From CAG-492 sp035388585 (GTDB lineage Bacteria > Bacillota > Clostridia > TANB77 > CAG-508), in assembly GCA_035388585.1 (NCBI GenBank), contig DAOOQE010000028.1, positions 1-13,990 of the forward strand: 13,990 bases of DNA, written 5' to 3'. Positions 1 through 9,595 of this stretch are shown here, piece by piece. The notes beneath the pieces were generated by a model. The model searched no databases, was not told where the DNA came from, and was given only the letters and a program-made list of their open reading frames with translations. Position 1 is the stretch's first letter, and the number at the start of each line of letters is the position of its first letter. A program made the translations under genes and the position numbers.

Positions 1-37
1 ACTTGAATATTTGTATCCTTCTGATATGCCATAACAT
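1..37 (-). CDS. 5' end of a gene running off the left edge
   Basis: Only about a dozen codons are in the window, so no function can be given. It lies downstream of the promoter at 76-104. Two starts are possible. The ATG at 37 has AGAAGG nine bases upstream and a leader of about 32 nt, like the other promoters here, and gives MLWHIRRIQ. The ATG at 32, in another frame, gives MAYQKDTNIQ, which looks more like a normal protein N-terminus but has a more distant Shine-Dalgarno sequence. The promoter and ribosome binding site make some gene here likely; the frame is unresolved. Confidence 0.4.
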   Translation of the reverse strand, partial: MLWHIRRIQIFK

Positions 38-75
38 AAACACCATCCTTCTGGGGTTTGCTTTCTATTTTCTAA

Positions 76-104
76 ATTATACCATAAAAAATCTGATTTG
101 TCAA
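76..104 (-). promoter_or_regulatory. Sigma-70 promoter P1 for the left-edge gene
   Basis: On the minus strand the -35 is TTGACA (99-104) and the -10 is TATAAT (76-81), separated by 17 bp. TGG directly before the -10 makes an extended -10. The spacer closely resembles those of the promoters at 10387 and 12353. It lies just downstream of the terminator at 130-160, so it restarts transcription for the next operon. Confidence 0.85.
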
Positions 105-129
105 GTTGTCACACTTAGTAAATTTAATC

Positions 130-160
130 AAAAAAGGTGGGATTTAATCCCACCTTTTAT
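130..160 (-). terminator. Intrinsic terminator after the metalloprotease gene
   Basis: An 11-bp perfect stem (132-142 pairing with 148-158, core GGTGGGA/TCCCACC) with a 5-base loop is followed on the minus strand by a run of six T. It lies about 20 bases beyond the protease stop codon. The plus strand also has a T-rich tail, so it could work in both directions, but no plus-strand gene is seen. Confidence 0.85.
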
Positions 161-180
161 TTTTTAATACATAAAATTAT

Positions 181-3100
181 TTATTTTGTTATTCCTACAA
201 ATTTTATGTTACTTCCTTGCTATCCAGTTTCTGTAAAATACCCAGAAGATAATTGTTTATAAAATGCTTGCCCACCTTTTAATGTTATAGAATTTGTAGT
301 ATTTTTATAACGAATAGAAATACTATTAAACTAACTGCTTTTAAATCCATAATTTCCAGTTGATTCTTTTAATGCTAACTATATTCTAAAGTAAATCATT
401 AAATTTTGGAAATTTCCTATAGAAGTATTATATTGCTTAATCAACTAATCAACTGCTCTAAAATCATTATACTGATGCTCAATAAGCATTTTAAAGATAT
501 TATTGTTGTTTGTTGTTTGCTATTTAAAATATTGCATAAATAAGTATGATAACGCATAACTATACAAATCTGAATTCCATTGGGTTGGAGATTGAACATT
601 TTCTGTACTATTAAATGTACTAATTCTACTTGTTAAAGTTCCATAAATCAAATGTTCCTACTACATAGCCAATCCTTCATCAAGAGAAGTGTGCATTTGA
701 CCAGTACCCTCAATAATATAATTTCTATTAAAATTTACAAGATGTTGAAATTCATGCTATATAGTTGAATATGCTTTCTAAACATCACAAGCTCCTGTAG
801 TTGATGTTTTCATCTATGGATATGTATCAATATTAATAAGTTCCATTCTATTAGAATACTGAATATTTAATAAATCTCCACCATAGAAATATCCACCAAT
901 GTATCCACCACTTCCACTAAATCCATCTTGAATATCATAACATAAAATTGCAGTTCTTCCATTTGAATCAATATCTGATGGTGTATAAAAATATTGTGAA
1001 ACATTAGGATAAATTCTATTATTAAATTCATTCTAAATAGTATTCTATTTTGTTGTGTTAATGTCTGTTGCAGATTCAACCCAAACTTCACATTTGCTAT
1101 TTACCTATTGTAATGTTGCAGTAATTTGATAATCTTGATATGTTTTGAAATTATAAACCCAAAACTTTTTGGTATCCCCAACATTTGCTCTTTCACTTAT
1201 TGTGCTATACGCAATAGACTAATTTCTATCCTCTTCTTTTATATCTCTAATTGGATTTAACTAATAAATATCATCTGGATATAATTCTGCTGACTCTTCT
1301 ATAATCTCTTGTATATTTGTCAATGCTCCTGTTGATTGACTGTTTGTAATATCAGATGATTGATTTGTTACCAATAACACATTACCATAATATAAAGGAC
1401 CTTCAAAATCCAAATTTCCAGTATTATCAGATTCTAATTTTTCAATTTTTATATCATCTACCCACTATGAATCTGAATAATTACTTACACTATGATCTTT
1501 TATATATTCAAACAATAAAACATATTCTGTATTCTATTCCAATACACAAGAATAAAATGCCCAATCATTATCTCCATAAACAGTTTTCTATATACTATTA
1601 TTAATTTTGAAATTGAATTTATCATAATATTTTTCTGTACTTACTTTGTACCAAAAAGATAGTGTAGATTTTTCAGTTGGCTTAACAGTAATGGATGCTC
1701 TGCTCTACTGACTATGTGTGATTGCTCCAAATTTCATCTAATAATTTCCAGATTTTTTAATTGTTGATTGTACAATTGGATTCTAATTACCACTCAACAC
1801 CCATGTATACTTAGAAAAGTTTCCTGTTTCAAACCCTTCTTCCAATATATTTTGTGTTTGTGGTTGAGTATTTTGCTTTGTTATAAATGTATATAAATAT
1901 GAACTTGGTTTAGACCCCTAACTATTCTTCTATGTAACTTTCCATTGATATTGCGTATAGTAATCCAACCCTGCATTTTGATATGTAAAACTAACTGTTG
2001 TTGTTTGCGGTTGTTGTACATTTCCAATAAGTCTATAATCAGATTCCATTACTTTTTTAAGATAAATATCATATGATGCCTATCTACTACTTTTGTTCCA
2101 TACAAATGTAACTGTATTTATGTCTACATTATGTGTATCATTTGCTGGTGTTATATATGTAAAATCTTCTGGTGGTTGTTCTTGCTGCTAATAAACAACT
2201 GAAATGTCGTCTATAAAACAAGTATCTTGATATTGCTATGTACTTCCATCTTTATTGTATGATATTTTGATTGTATGGGTTCCCTATTGCAATTGGTATT
2301 CATATTTTTCAAATGTTGTTTGTAGCCCACTCCAAGATTTAACCCAAGTATTGTTGATATACAATCTCATATAATCTCTATTTTTTTCAGAACTTAGCCT
2401 GTTATAAAAAGAAAAAATCTAAGGTTGTGTTAGAGTTATAGTTATCTGGAAATAGCTTGTTTGATTATTTGTAATATTTCCAAATCTAATAGATTTACTC
2501 CCAGAATTTTTATAGTCTGTTGTAATGTAAGGTTGACTATGTCCACCAAGAATCCAAGGTAAAGACGTCAAACCATTTTCAAACCCTTCTGTAAATTCAC
2601 CAACTGTTTGCACAGGCAATGAATTTTGAACAATATTTATTACATCAATATACTATCTATCCAAATATCCAGTTGTATCAGCATCTTTTTTGTATTCCCA
2701 TTTGATAGTATATGTACCAGCACGTTTGAACTTATATTCAAAATAAACAAACTAACCATTTTCCCCAGACCATTTAGAAACAAGTTCATTGTTGATATAG
2801 AGTGAGAATGTATCATAGCCATACTCAGATGAAACACGATAATAAAAACTTAATACACCAGTTGTTTGCAATGTAACATTAATACTTGCATAACTTATAC
2901 CATTGTTTCCTGCAGTAAATTTTAATGAACGAGAACCAGATTTTTTGTAGTCTGTCTAAATAGTTGGTGCATTTGAAGAGGACAGTGACCATTTAGTTGT
3001 ATCAAGCTATGATTCAAACCCTTCTGTAAATATATTTGTGTCAAAAGAATATTTTTCAGGGGATGTTGTAAACAGAGATAGATCGTAATATCCAATATAT

Positions 3101-3981
3101 CTATTACCCCAAGATTTTACCTTAATTATATAAATACCATCTTGATTTACTTTATAATCAATCTAAGAAGATACATCAAGATAATCATCATTTGAATCTA
3201 AAAGTGTTCCTGTTGCATCGTACAATTCAATTATTGTATCCTATCCTGACAATAGATTAGATGTATATGCTATAATTGTATCTTCAATTCCCTAAAAAAT
3301 ATTAAATGATTTTTCATTATCTAAAGAAATTTGTCTGTATTCATAGGAATCCATTTGGGTATTAGTATTATATGAATAAGAAATATCTAAATTAGTTCCA
3401 ATATTAATCAAATGCTTGCTTTTCCCATCGTAATATCCAAACAATACATTTGCAATAGAATCAATTCTTATCTCAGATAATGGAATACCAACAATAATTG
3501 TATTATCAACAATTTTCAAATCTACTAAACTTCTTGTTTTTAATTCCCAAGTCTTATTTGTTTTTGCTTTATAAATACCATACTCTAATTTTTTATTAAA
3601 TAAAATCATATGGGACACATTATTTACTGAATTATTTAATTTATACCCATCTTTCAAAGAGAATGTGTTTTCTGATTGATTTGTGATAAATATCTAATAT
3701 TCATATTTCGAATTATATTCGCTTTTAACCCACAATGTATCATTAATAATTTGAAGTTTAGTTCCTGTTGATTCATTAGTAAATTCTTTTATAACCTAAG
3801 AGTCTTTAAATTTACCAATCAAATCATTTTGATATGTATTAGTTTTTTCATTCAATGACCATTTAAAATTTGTTGATGGTTTTTGTTGATCTATAAACAT
3901 ATCCAAATTAGTACAATTTGTAAAAATAAAAACTAAAATTATAATAGAAAAAAGTATTAAAATATTATTTTTGTTTTTCAT
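181..3981 (-). CDS. Secreted multidomain zinc metalloprotease, M30-like, probable lipoprotein (TAG read as Gln)
   Basis: This is a 1266-aa exported protein with about 37 in-frame TAG codons; the only TAA or TGA in frame is the final TAA. Residues 1-23 form a signal peptide with a hydrophobic core and a cysteine at 23 (FTNC), an atypical lipobox that would tether it to a membrane. Then come a beta-rich region (about 30-230), a PPC-like pre-peptidase domain (about 231-306), two jelly-roll/MAM-like domains each opening with EGFE (about 318-446 and 463-592), a fibronectin III-like domain (about 600-703) and a third jelly-roll domain (about 714-850). The C-terminal catalytic region carries HEFQH (1076-1080) and DEGLA (E1102), the zinc-ligand pattern of gluzincins, closest by eye to peptidase family M30 (hyicolysin). 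The start is the ATG after GAGGTGA and overlaps the DnaJ stop by 17 bases. The substrate is unknown. Fold names are by pattern only; the metalloprotease call is firm. Confidence 0.8.
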
Positions 3982-5062
3982 TTTTCACCTCTTCTAAAAG
4001 TTTTTTTTCTTTTTCAGATATTACTTTGGGTATCTCCACTTGTATTTTAACATACATATCCCCTATATTATTACTTTGAAATTGTGGAACTCCTTTTCCT
4101 CTTATTATAAACGTTTGTTCTGGTTGAGTTCCATTTGGGATTTTTAATTTCGCCATAGTATCATCCAGTGTTTTAACATCTATTGTAGTTCCTAAAATTG
4201 CTTCTAAATATGATATTTTTTTAGTTGTATGTATATTTGAGTCAATAAGTTTAAATTCATTTGGAATTTGAACCTATATATCTATGTGTAAATCCCCATT
4301 TATATCCTATTCGTTTCCTCCACCTCTAACAGTTAGAGTCATTCCATTTTTTGTTCCCCTTGGTATTGTTATTTCAATTTTTTCTAACGTAGTTTCAAAT
4401 CCTGTTCCATGGCAATATGAGCAGTTTGTTTCTATAATGTTTCCTTTCCCTTTGCATTTAGGGCATGTTTCACTTACAATAACATTTCCCATTGGTATTT
4501 GCTTTTTAGTTTGTATAACTCCAAAACCATGACATAAATCACAAAGTTTTGTTTTGTTATCCCTTGAACCAGTACCTTGACAATGTGAGCATTTTTTTGC
4601 TTTTTTATATTCTATATTTGTTGTTTTATCAGTTAACGTATCTTTTAGAGACAAAGTAAATTTTAATCGTATATCACTTCCTCTAACCTTTTGTTGATTA
4701 CCACCAAATCCCATGTTAGCTTGAGTATTAAAAAATCCAATATCTTCAAAAGGATTTCTACTATTACCAAAAAATCCCTGAAAGAAATCGTTAAACATAC
4801 TACCAGAACCACTTTGCTAACTTGTATTACCAAATGGATTTGTTTCTGAACCAAAAGAATCATAATTTTTTCGTTTGTCTTTATCAGATAATACTTCATA
4901 CTATTCTGCTATTTCTTTAAATTTTCTTTCCTATTCTTCTTTATTCTAATTCTTTTGTGTATCAGGATGATATTGTTTAACTAATTTTTTATACTATTGC
5001 TTTATTTCCTAATCACTCTATGATTTACTTACCCCTAAAACATCATAAAAATTCATATTCAT
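3965..5062 (-). CDS. dnaJ: DnaJ (Hsp40) co-chaperone, full length (TAG read as Gln)
   Basis: DnaJ delivers unfolded proteins to DnaK and stimulates its ATPase in the cytoplasm. The 365-aa product has a J domain with the HPD motif at 32-34, a G/F-rich linker (about 75-130), four CxxCxGxG zinc-binding motifs (CSHCQGTG 158-165, CDLCHGFG 174-181, CPKCKGKG 200-207, CSYCHGTG 214-221) and a complete C-terminal substrate-binding region ending near EKQK. This is the class I architecture at near the usual length. Nine in-frame TAGs occur, seven of them in the J domain and linker, so standard-code annotation would lose the J domain. Two starts are possible: ATG 5062 or ATG 5056, in the same frame, both behind AAGGTGGGG. 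It lies 20 bases after the 128-aa gene and overlaps the protease gene by 17 bases, suggesting translational coupling. No DnaK or GrpE gene is in the window, so host DnaK is the likely partner. Confidence 0.95.
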
Positions 5063-5081
5063 TACCCCACCTTACTTTCTG

Positions 5082-5468
5082 TTATTTCTAATAAGAAATA
5101 AATTCAAATCTATCTATTTTTAAAATTTTATGAGATTCTAATTTTTCTGTTATATAAATAGGAATTGCTAATTGGAGTGTCAATATATTTGAATGTTTTA
5201 GAAAATATGACCATATTTGATTTGGAAATACACCACTAACTAAATCAATATTATGCTCATCTATTTTTTGCTTCAACTGTTTATATGCCTAATACATATC
5301 TGCTTCAAAATCAATCTATTCATTTATTACAACAATATTCTTATCTGTTCTTTTTTTAATAATAAAATTAGGTTCTGGCAAATTAAAAATTATTTCTTTT
5401 AGTTTTTCTAATACATCAGTCTACATGGGTTTATTACTAATCCATAATACTTTAATAGACGTTTTCAT
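5082..5468 (-). CDS. Unknown 128-aa protein, paralogue of the 118-aa protein at 9202-9558
   Basis: Function not recognised. The product has a KVLWIS strand near the N-terminus (about residues 6-11), a central GVFPNQIW motif and a C-terminal strand (KIDRFEFIS). The 118-aa protein upstream of the polymerase has the same three landmarks in the same order (KVLWVS, GVFPAQLW, KFDHIEIIN). The alternating strand and helix pattern suggests a small alpha/beta fold, but this is inference. Four in-frame TAGs occur, one three codons from the end: under the standard code it would stop at 5088, under TAG=Gln it gains QK and ends in TAA at 5082. The start ATG shares one base with the preceding TAA (TAATG), so it is probably translationally coupled to the 114-aa gene. 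Confidence 0.85.
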
Positions 5469-5812
5469 TATTCAGTTTCTTCTCCTTTCAATTCTTCAAA
5501 ATCTTCATCAGTCAATTCTTTTAATGTTTCTTTATCTAATAGTTTTTCATATGATACTTCATAAACAGTCTTTGGAATCCAATTGTTATATGTTTTATTT
5601 TCTATTGCAGATACAACTTCTTCAAATGACTATTCCCACAATTCCTATAAAATATTAGAAGGAAACAATACTAAAGTTTTATTGTTATTTACATCATACA
5701 CAGTATAATCTTCGTCTTTAATTTTCTTCTTTTTTAAATTATTCAAATTAAATAGCATAAATAATTCCTTTTCTGTTACTCTAATTGTTTTAACATCCTA
5801 CTTATTTTCCAT
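5468..5812 (-). CDS. Unknown 114-aa acidic protein
   Basis: No family recognised. The reading frame begins at an ATG behind a good AAGGAG site (AAGGAGATTTGAACATG) and ends in TAA, which overlaps the next start by one base. It contains three in-frame TAGs (at 5798, 5645 and 5630), including codon 5, so it is invisible in the standard code. The C-terminal third is rich in Glu and Asp (ELTDEDFEELKGEETE). There is no signal peptide or membrane segment, so it is probably cytoplasmic. It is the second gene of the operon that ends with DnaJ and the protease. Confidence 0.8.
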
Positions 5813-5839
5813 GTTCAAATCTCCTTTTTTATTTTTAAT

Positions 5840-6103
5840 TTAATTGAAATCCTTTAATGTAAATTTTCTTACATCTGTATATCTTACAATTTCCCAGCAA
5901 TTTGATTTTATAGTTTTTTCATATGTATTAATTAAGTTAACAACTTTTTGATACAATTTAACTTTCAATTCTCCAGAACCATTGTTAAAATCAAATTCTT
6001 CCAAATCCCAAACAACATTGTAATTACCAACTTTTCTGTATTTACTTTTAAATTCTTCAAAATTAATTTCTTTAAGAGTTTCAGTTGTAAAAGGTATCCC
6101 CAT
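5840..6103 (-). CDS. Unknown 87-aa protein, first gene of the DnaJ-protease operon
   Basis: No family recognised. The product is a small soluble protein with several aromatic residues (including a YNVVWDLEEFDF stretch) and no TAG codon. The start at 6103 follows a GGGGTGA ribosome binding site and lies about 34 bases from the predicted transcription start of the promoter at 6144-6172, matching the leader lengths of the other operons. It ends in TAA 27 bases before the 114-aa gene. An overlapping longer frame starting at 6153 was rejected because it has no ribosome binding site and runs across this gene. Confidence 0.75.
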   Translation of the reverse strand: MGIPFTTETLKEINFEEFKSKYRKVGNYNVVWDLEEFDFNNGSGELKVKLYQKVVNLINTYEKTIKSNCWEIVRYTDVRKFTLKDFN

Positions 6104-6143
6104 ATAACATCACCCCATTCAGAATTTTTTATTTCGTTAGACA

Positions 6144-6172
6144 AGTATACCATATTTTTTTAGTTTTGTCAA
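6144..6172 (-). promoter_or_regulatory. Sigma-70 promoter P2 for the DnaJ-protease operon
   Basis: The minus strand has TTGACA (6167-6172), a 17-bp spacer and TATACT (6144-6149) with an extended -10 TGG. Of the four strong promoters its spacer is the most divergent, with an A-rich rather than T-rich tract. It begins one base beyond the T-tract of the preceding terminator. Confidence 0.85.
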
Positions 6173-6173
6173 G

Positions 6174-6200
6174 AAAAAAAAACCACCATTTGGTGGTTTT
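6174..6200 (-). terminator. Intrinsic terminator ending the polymerase operon
   Basis: The stem AACCACC/GGTGGTT with a 4-base loop (extended by flanking A/T pairs) is followed on the minus strand by an uninterrupted run of nine T. It lies just after the TGA of the 89-aa gene and directly abuts the -35 box of the next promoter. Confidence 0.88.
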
Positions 6201-6216
6201 CAATTTATTTAATAAA

Positions 6217-6486
6217 TCAAAGTTCTACCCAATCTAAAAAAACACCTTTTACTTTATCATTTCTGCAGTACAAAATAGGATTGGGAATTTCATATTCTTT
6301 AAAAAAGTCTTCTAATTCTTTCTCTGACATGTTTTCAAATACAAGTTTTTTATAATCAGATTCATCAATCTGAATAAATAATTCTTCTTTTAAAGAATTT
6401 ATTGGTATGTATTGCCTGAAAAACACAGGTGTATCATTATAAAATAAATTACAATCGTATTCCATTTCATCAATTCTAATAATCAT
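6217..6486 (-). CDS. Unknown 89-aa acidic protein downstream of DNA polymerase
   Basis: No family recognised. The product begins MIIRIDEMEYD and is acidic (a DESDYKK segment, then SEKELEDFFKEYE), with no TAG codon and a TGA stop. I chose ATG 6486, nine bases after AAGGAG; the TTG two codons upstream (6492) leaves only three bases of spacing. It starts three bases after the polymerase stop and is the last gene before the terminator, so it is co-transcribed with the polymerase. A link to replication is possible from context only. Confidence 0.75.
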   Translation of the reverse strand: MIIRIDEMEYDCNLFYNDTPVFFRQYIPINSLKEELFIQIDESDYKKLVFENMSEKELEDFFKEYEIPNPILYCRNDKVKGVFLDWVEL

Positions 6487-6488
6487 TT

Positions 6489-9182
6489 TCAATTGCTCCT
6501 TTCTTCTTTTTCAAAATTAAATAATGTTAAACCCTCTTCTACTGCATCTTTGTTTAATTCTTCTCGTAATTCTTCTATAATAGGCATAAGATTTGTAAAT
6601 TGTTCAAGTTTCATAAGAATATGTTTATTAAATATTTCCTAAAAATCTATTTTAATATAATTAAGAGTTTCAATATATGAAATTAAATCTTCTACCTTAT
6701 CCATTGGATACGAAATATTTATTTTTTGAATTGTTAATTTTTTCTTGGTAAATTTGAAAATATTATTCTATTCATTGTACATCATATTATTACGTTCTTT
6801 ATATATTTTAATTGGTAATATCAATAATTTATCAGTAATGTATTCTGGTACTTGTAGACCAATTTTTTTAGCAAATATAAGACCTCTGACATGATATGGT
6901 ATAACTTTATAATCTTCATAATTGTTTTTACTTATTGATTTTGTTTCCCCAAGAGTGATAAAATCTTTTGTATTTTTAATAATCTTAAAAGCATCTAAAA
7001 TATTTTCTCTTGTGATTGTTTCCATTAATGCTTTTCTAAACAAATCAGTTAAAATTATTTTCTAAAAGTCTGGTGTATCTGTTCTAACTAATTCTACACC
7101 GTGCATGATTTCCTTATCATCAAATCCAATTCCATAATATCTTTTCTTTACTCCAAAAAATCTAACCTTTTTAAATATCTTATCTATATCAGTTTTTAAA
7201 TAATTTTTATATTGTTTATCCTCAATATTGATAAAATAATACCTAATACGTTGAAGTATTGAACTATTTACATACTCCTTCTATAACTTCTATTCACTCT
7301 CAATACTTTTTTCTTCTGTTAATTGGGATATATTATCATTTGAAAAGAATACTGAATCAGTATCCCCATAAATAATTTCTTTATTATCTTTACGTAATTT
7401 ATCAATCTAAAACTATAACATAAATCTCTAACCCTATGTAACACTTTCTGCAACTCTTATATTAAACAATGGAGAATATTTAAACCCTAAAACCCCATAC
7501 ATACTATTCAATACAATCTTATAATTCCATTGTTTAAGATAGTATTCTTGTTTACTGGGATCACCATCAGCCTATTCTTTGTATAATTTTTTATTTCTGA
7601 TTCTTTCTGTAATTAACATATTAACTGTTTTAGGGATAACACCTTCCATTTCAAGTGAAAACCCAATTCTCTTAACTTCTCTTCGTTCTTCTTCTGGCTT
7701 ATCCATATAATATAATTCAGTAAAATCTATAAATGGTAAACCTTGCTTTTCATATTCATCAACTTGCTCATTTAATATAAGTGTTTCTGGTGAAATATTG
7801 AATGTTCTAATTACGTTTGGATATAGACTTTCATAATCTAATACTATGACATTATTATAAAATTTATCTTCTGGTTCTAATACAGTAGCACCTTGAAAAG
7901 ATGTATCCATATTATTTGAATCTAATACATTTGAAGGAATAACAACACCATTATTTATGGTTGTGTGATAAATCATCTATTCAACTGTATTAGACATATG
8001 AATAAGTTTACCTAATGGTATTTTTGCAAATTCTTGTAATTGGCATAACATTTTAAGCAATGAATTTTTCTTTTCCAATTCTTGAATAATTTCTACATCT
8101 TTGAAAATATAGGCAATAAAGTCTTTGAAATTAGACAAATACTTCATAAAGCCTTTCTTTTCTGTTTTACCACCTAATCCTTCGTATTTCTACACATAAT
8201 CTAATCCAAATGATTGTGGTGTCTACATCTAAAACTTTTTATAAATCTACATGTAATCTATTAGTTCTATTCCTGGCATTTGTACAATCCAGTCTGTTTC
8301 TGAATTGTACATTCTTTTTGCATAACAACCAATTTTATCTATTAAAGAAAACATTCTTTCTGTTGAATTTTCATCTATATCAATATTACTTGAAAGTTTG
8401 TAATATCTATTTATAATATATGGCATATCAAAGTTATTGCTATACCAACCTGAAATAATTTCAGGTCTTAATCTTTTCATTAATTTATCAAAATAAACTA
8501 ATAAATCTTCTTCTGTTTTATAAAACAAATATGTTTGCTTTTCATTATGATTGTAAATAGTATTAGTTTTTAATTTTTGTACATATTCTTCTGTATTTCC
8601 TTTGGGTAATAATATTAACTAAATATACATATCTTCTATATTATCATAGACTGTGATAGATATGATTGGAAATTTCTATTCTTCAACTGCTTTGTCAAAA
8701 TTGGATGATTCTTCGGAATCATCTGTTAACACATTACTAAAATTATCTATCTCTATATCTAAGTACCAAATTCTTTTATGACTATTATCAATAACAATAT
8801 TTGGGTCTGTTAGCATACAATACTTTACTATATTTTGACCAAACTATTTTATTTGATTTTCTTTTAGCATTTTATTGAATGTATTGTAATATTTTGAAGT
8901 ATACATATTATACTGTATTCCCAACAAGTTATCTCCAAATATACTTTTATATCCTCTAAGTATTTTAACATTTTTTTTAATGTAATCATTACCTTTGCCT
9001 GATTCAACAAAAGATGCAAATACCAAATCTCTCTAAATACTTGAATCTGATTCTTTTACATATGTAATTAAATCAAGATTCAAACGTTCAAAATCTGAAT
9101 CTTGATGTGTTTTATAATATACAGTAGAAAAATAAGTCCAAAAATGTGTTATGGTAAGTTTGTTATTACTTTTACTAACCAT
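6489..9182 (-). CDS. Family B DNA polymerase with 3'-5' exonuclease (TAG read as Gln)
   Basis: This replicative polymerase of 897 aa is about the length of T4-type gp43. The proofreading domain has Exo I YLDIEID (D142, E144), Exo II NNFDMP (D252) and Exo III YIFKD (D362). The polymerase domain has motif A LDYESLYPNV (D449), motif B KIVLNSMYG (about 555-563), motif C YGDTDS (D607, D609) and a KKRYYG motif (about 676-681). All catalytic residues are present, so it should be active. About 19 in-frame TAG codons occur, some packed tightly around 7407-7434 between motifs B and C, with no frame loss. The start ATG follows AAGGAG with an 8-base spacer; the stop is TGA. It lies 19 bases after the 118-aa gene and three bases before the 89-aa gene, in the operon headed by the pnuC remnant. 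Confidence 0.96.
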
Positions 9183-9201
9183 TTTTAATACTCCTTATAC
9201 C

Positions 9202-9558
9202 TTAAAGATTGTCTTCCAAATTAATAATTTCAATGTGGTCAAATTTAAAAATTCTTTTACCATCTTTTGCTTCTGTTGGAACACTAATTACAACAAAGAA
9301 TTTTTTCAATCCACTATTTTTTAACATAATAGAGTTATTTATCAATTTAATCCACAATTGTGCTGGAAATACCCCACCAAGAATTTGTGAATCAACCTCA
9401 GTAACAAGTTTAAGTAGATTATTTACTGCAGTTTTTCCATCTGAATCAAATATAACATTTTTTGAAATTACTTCTACTTCATCATTTAATTCTTTTTTTA
9501 ATTCTTCAATTGCTTCATTGTCCAACTGATGTTGAGAAACCCAAAGTACTTTTTTCAT
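9202..9558 (-). CDS. Unknown 118-aa protein, paralogue of the 128-aa protein at 5082-5468
   Basis: Function not recognised. The N-terminal KVLWVSQHQL, the central GGVFPAQLW and the C-terminal FKFDHIEII are shared in order with the 128-aa protein, so the phage carries two members of one family. The N-terminus looks like a buried beta-strand leading into a helix, as in Rossmann-like folds, but this is only a pattern. Unlike its paralogue it has no TAG; its four Gln codons are all CAA or CAG. The start is well supported by AAGGAG eight bases upstream. A decayed copy of the phage promoter and leader precedes it (9596-9624), suggesting that it once was, or still weakly is, transcribed separately. 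Confidence 0.85.
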   Translation of the reverse strand: MKKVLWVSQHQLDNEAIEELKKELNDEVEVISKNVIFDSDGKTAVNNLLKLVTEVDSQILGGVFPAQLWIKLINNSIMLKNSGLKKFFVVISVPTEAKDGKRIFKFDHIEIINLEDNL

Positions 9559-9595
9559 TCACATCACTCCTTTTTTTTCTTTCTTTCACAAACAT

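Noticed and set aside
1356..1604. Plus-strand open frames (also at 4284-4532, 5425-5658, 5948-6163, 8210-8416, 9209-9529, 10598-10789, 11943-12125)
   Set aside because: They lie antisense within supported minus-strand genes, have no convincing ribosome binding sites, and have low-complexity AT-driven composition.
2640..2837. Minus-strand small frames inside the protease gene (also 867-1091)
   Set aside because: Out of frame with the jelly-roll and protease sequence, which explains the DNA fully when TAG is read as Gln.
181..3981. Many in-frame TAGs as signs of pseudogenes or poor sequence
   Set aside because: Frames stay open over kilobases with no TAA or TGA, motifs continue across each TAG, and the pattern recurs in nine genes, including all catalytic motifs of the polymerase.
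4663..4899. Minus-strand 78-codon frame overlapping dnaJ
   Set aside because: It is an out-of-frame shadow of the DnaJ G/F linker region with no family features.
5965..6153. 62-codon frame starting at 6153
   Set aside because: It overlaps the better supported 87-aa gene, sits at the predicted transcription start and has no ribosome binding site.
6487..6492. TTG start for the gene after the polymerase
   Set aside because: Only three bases from AAGGAG; the ATG at 6486 has normal spacing and does not overlap the polymerase stop.
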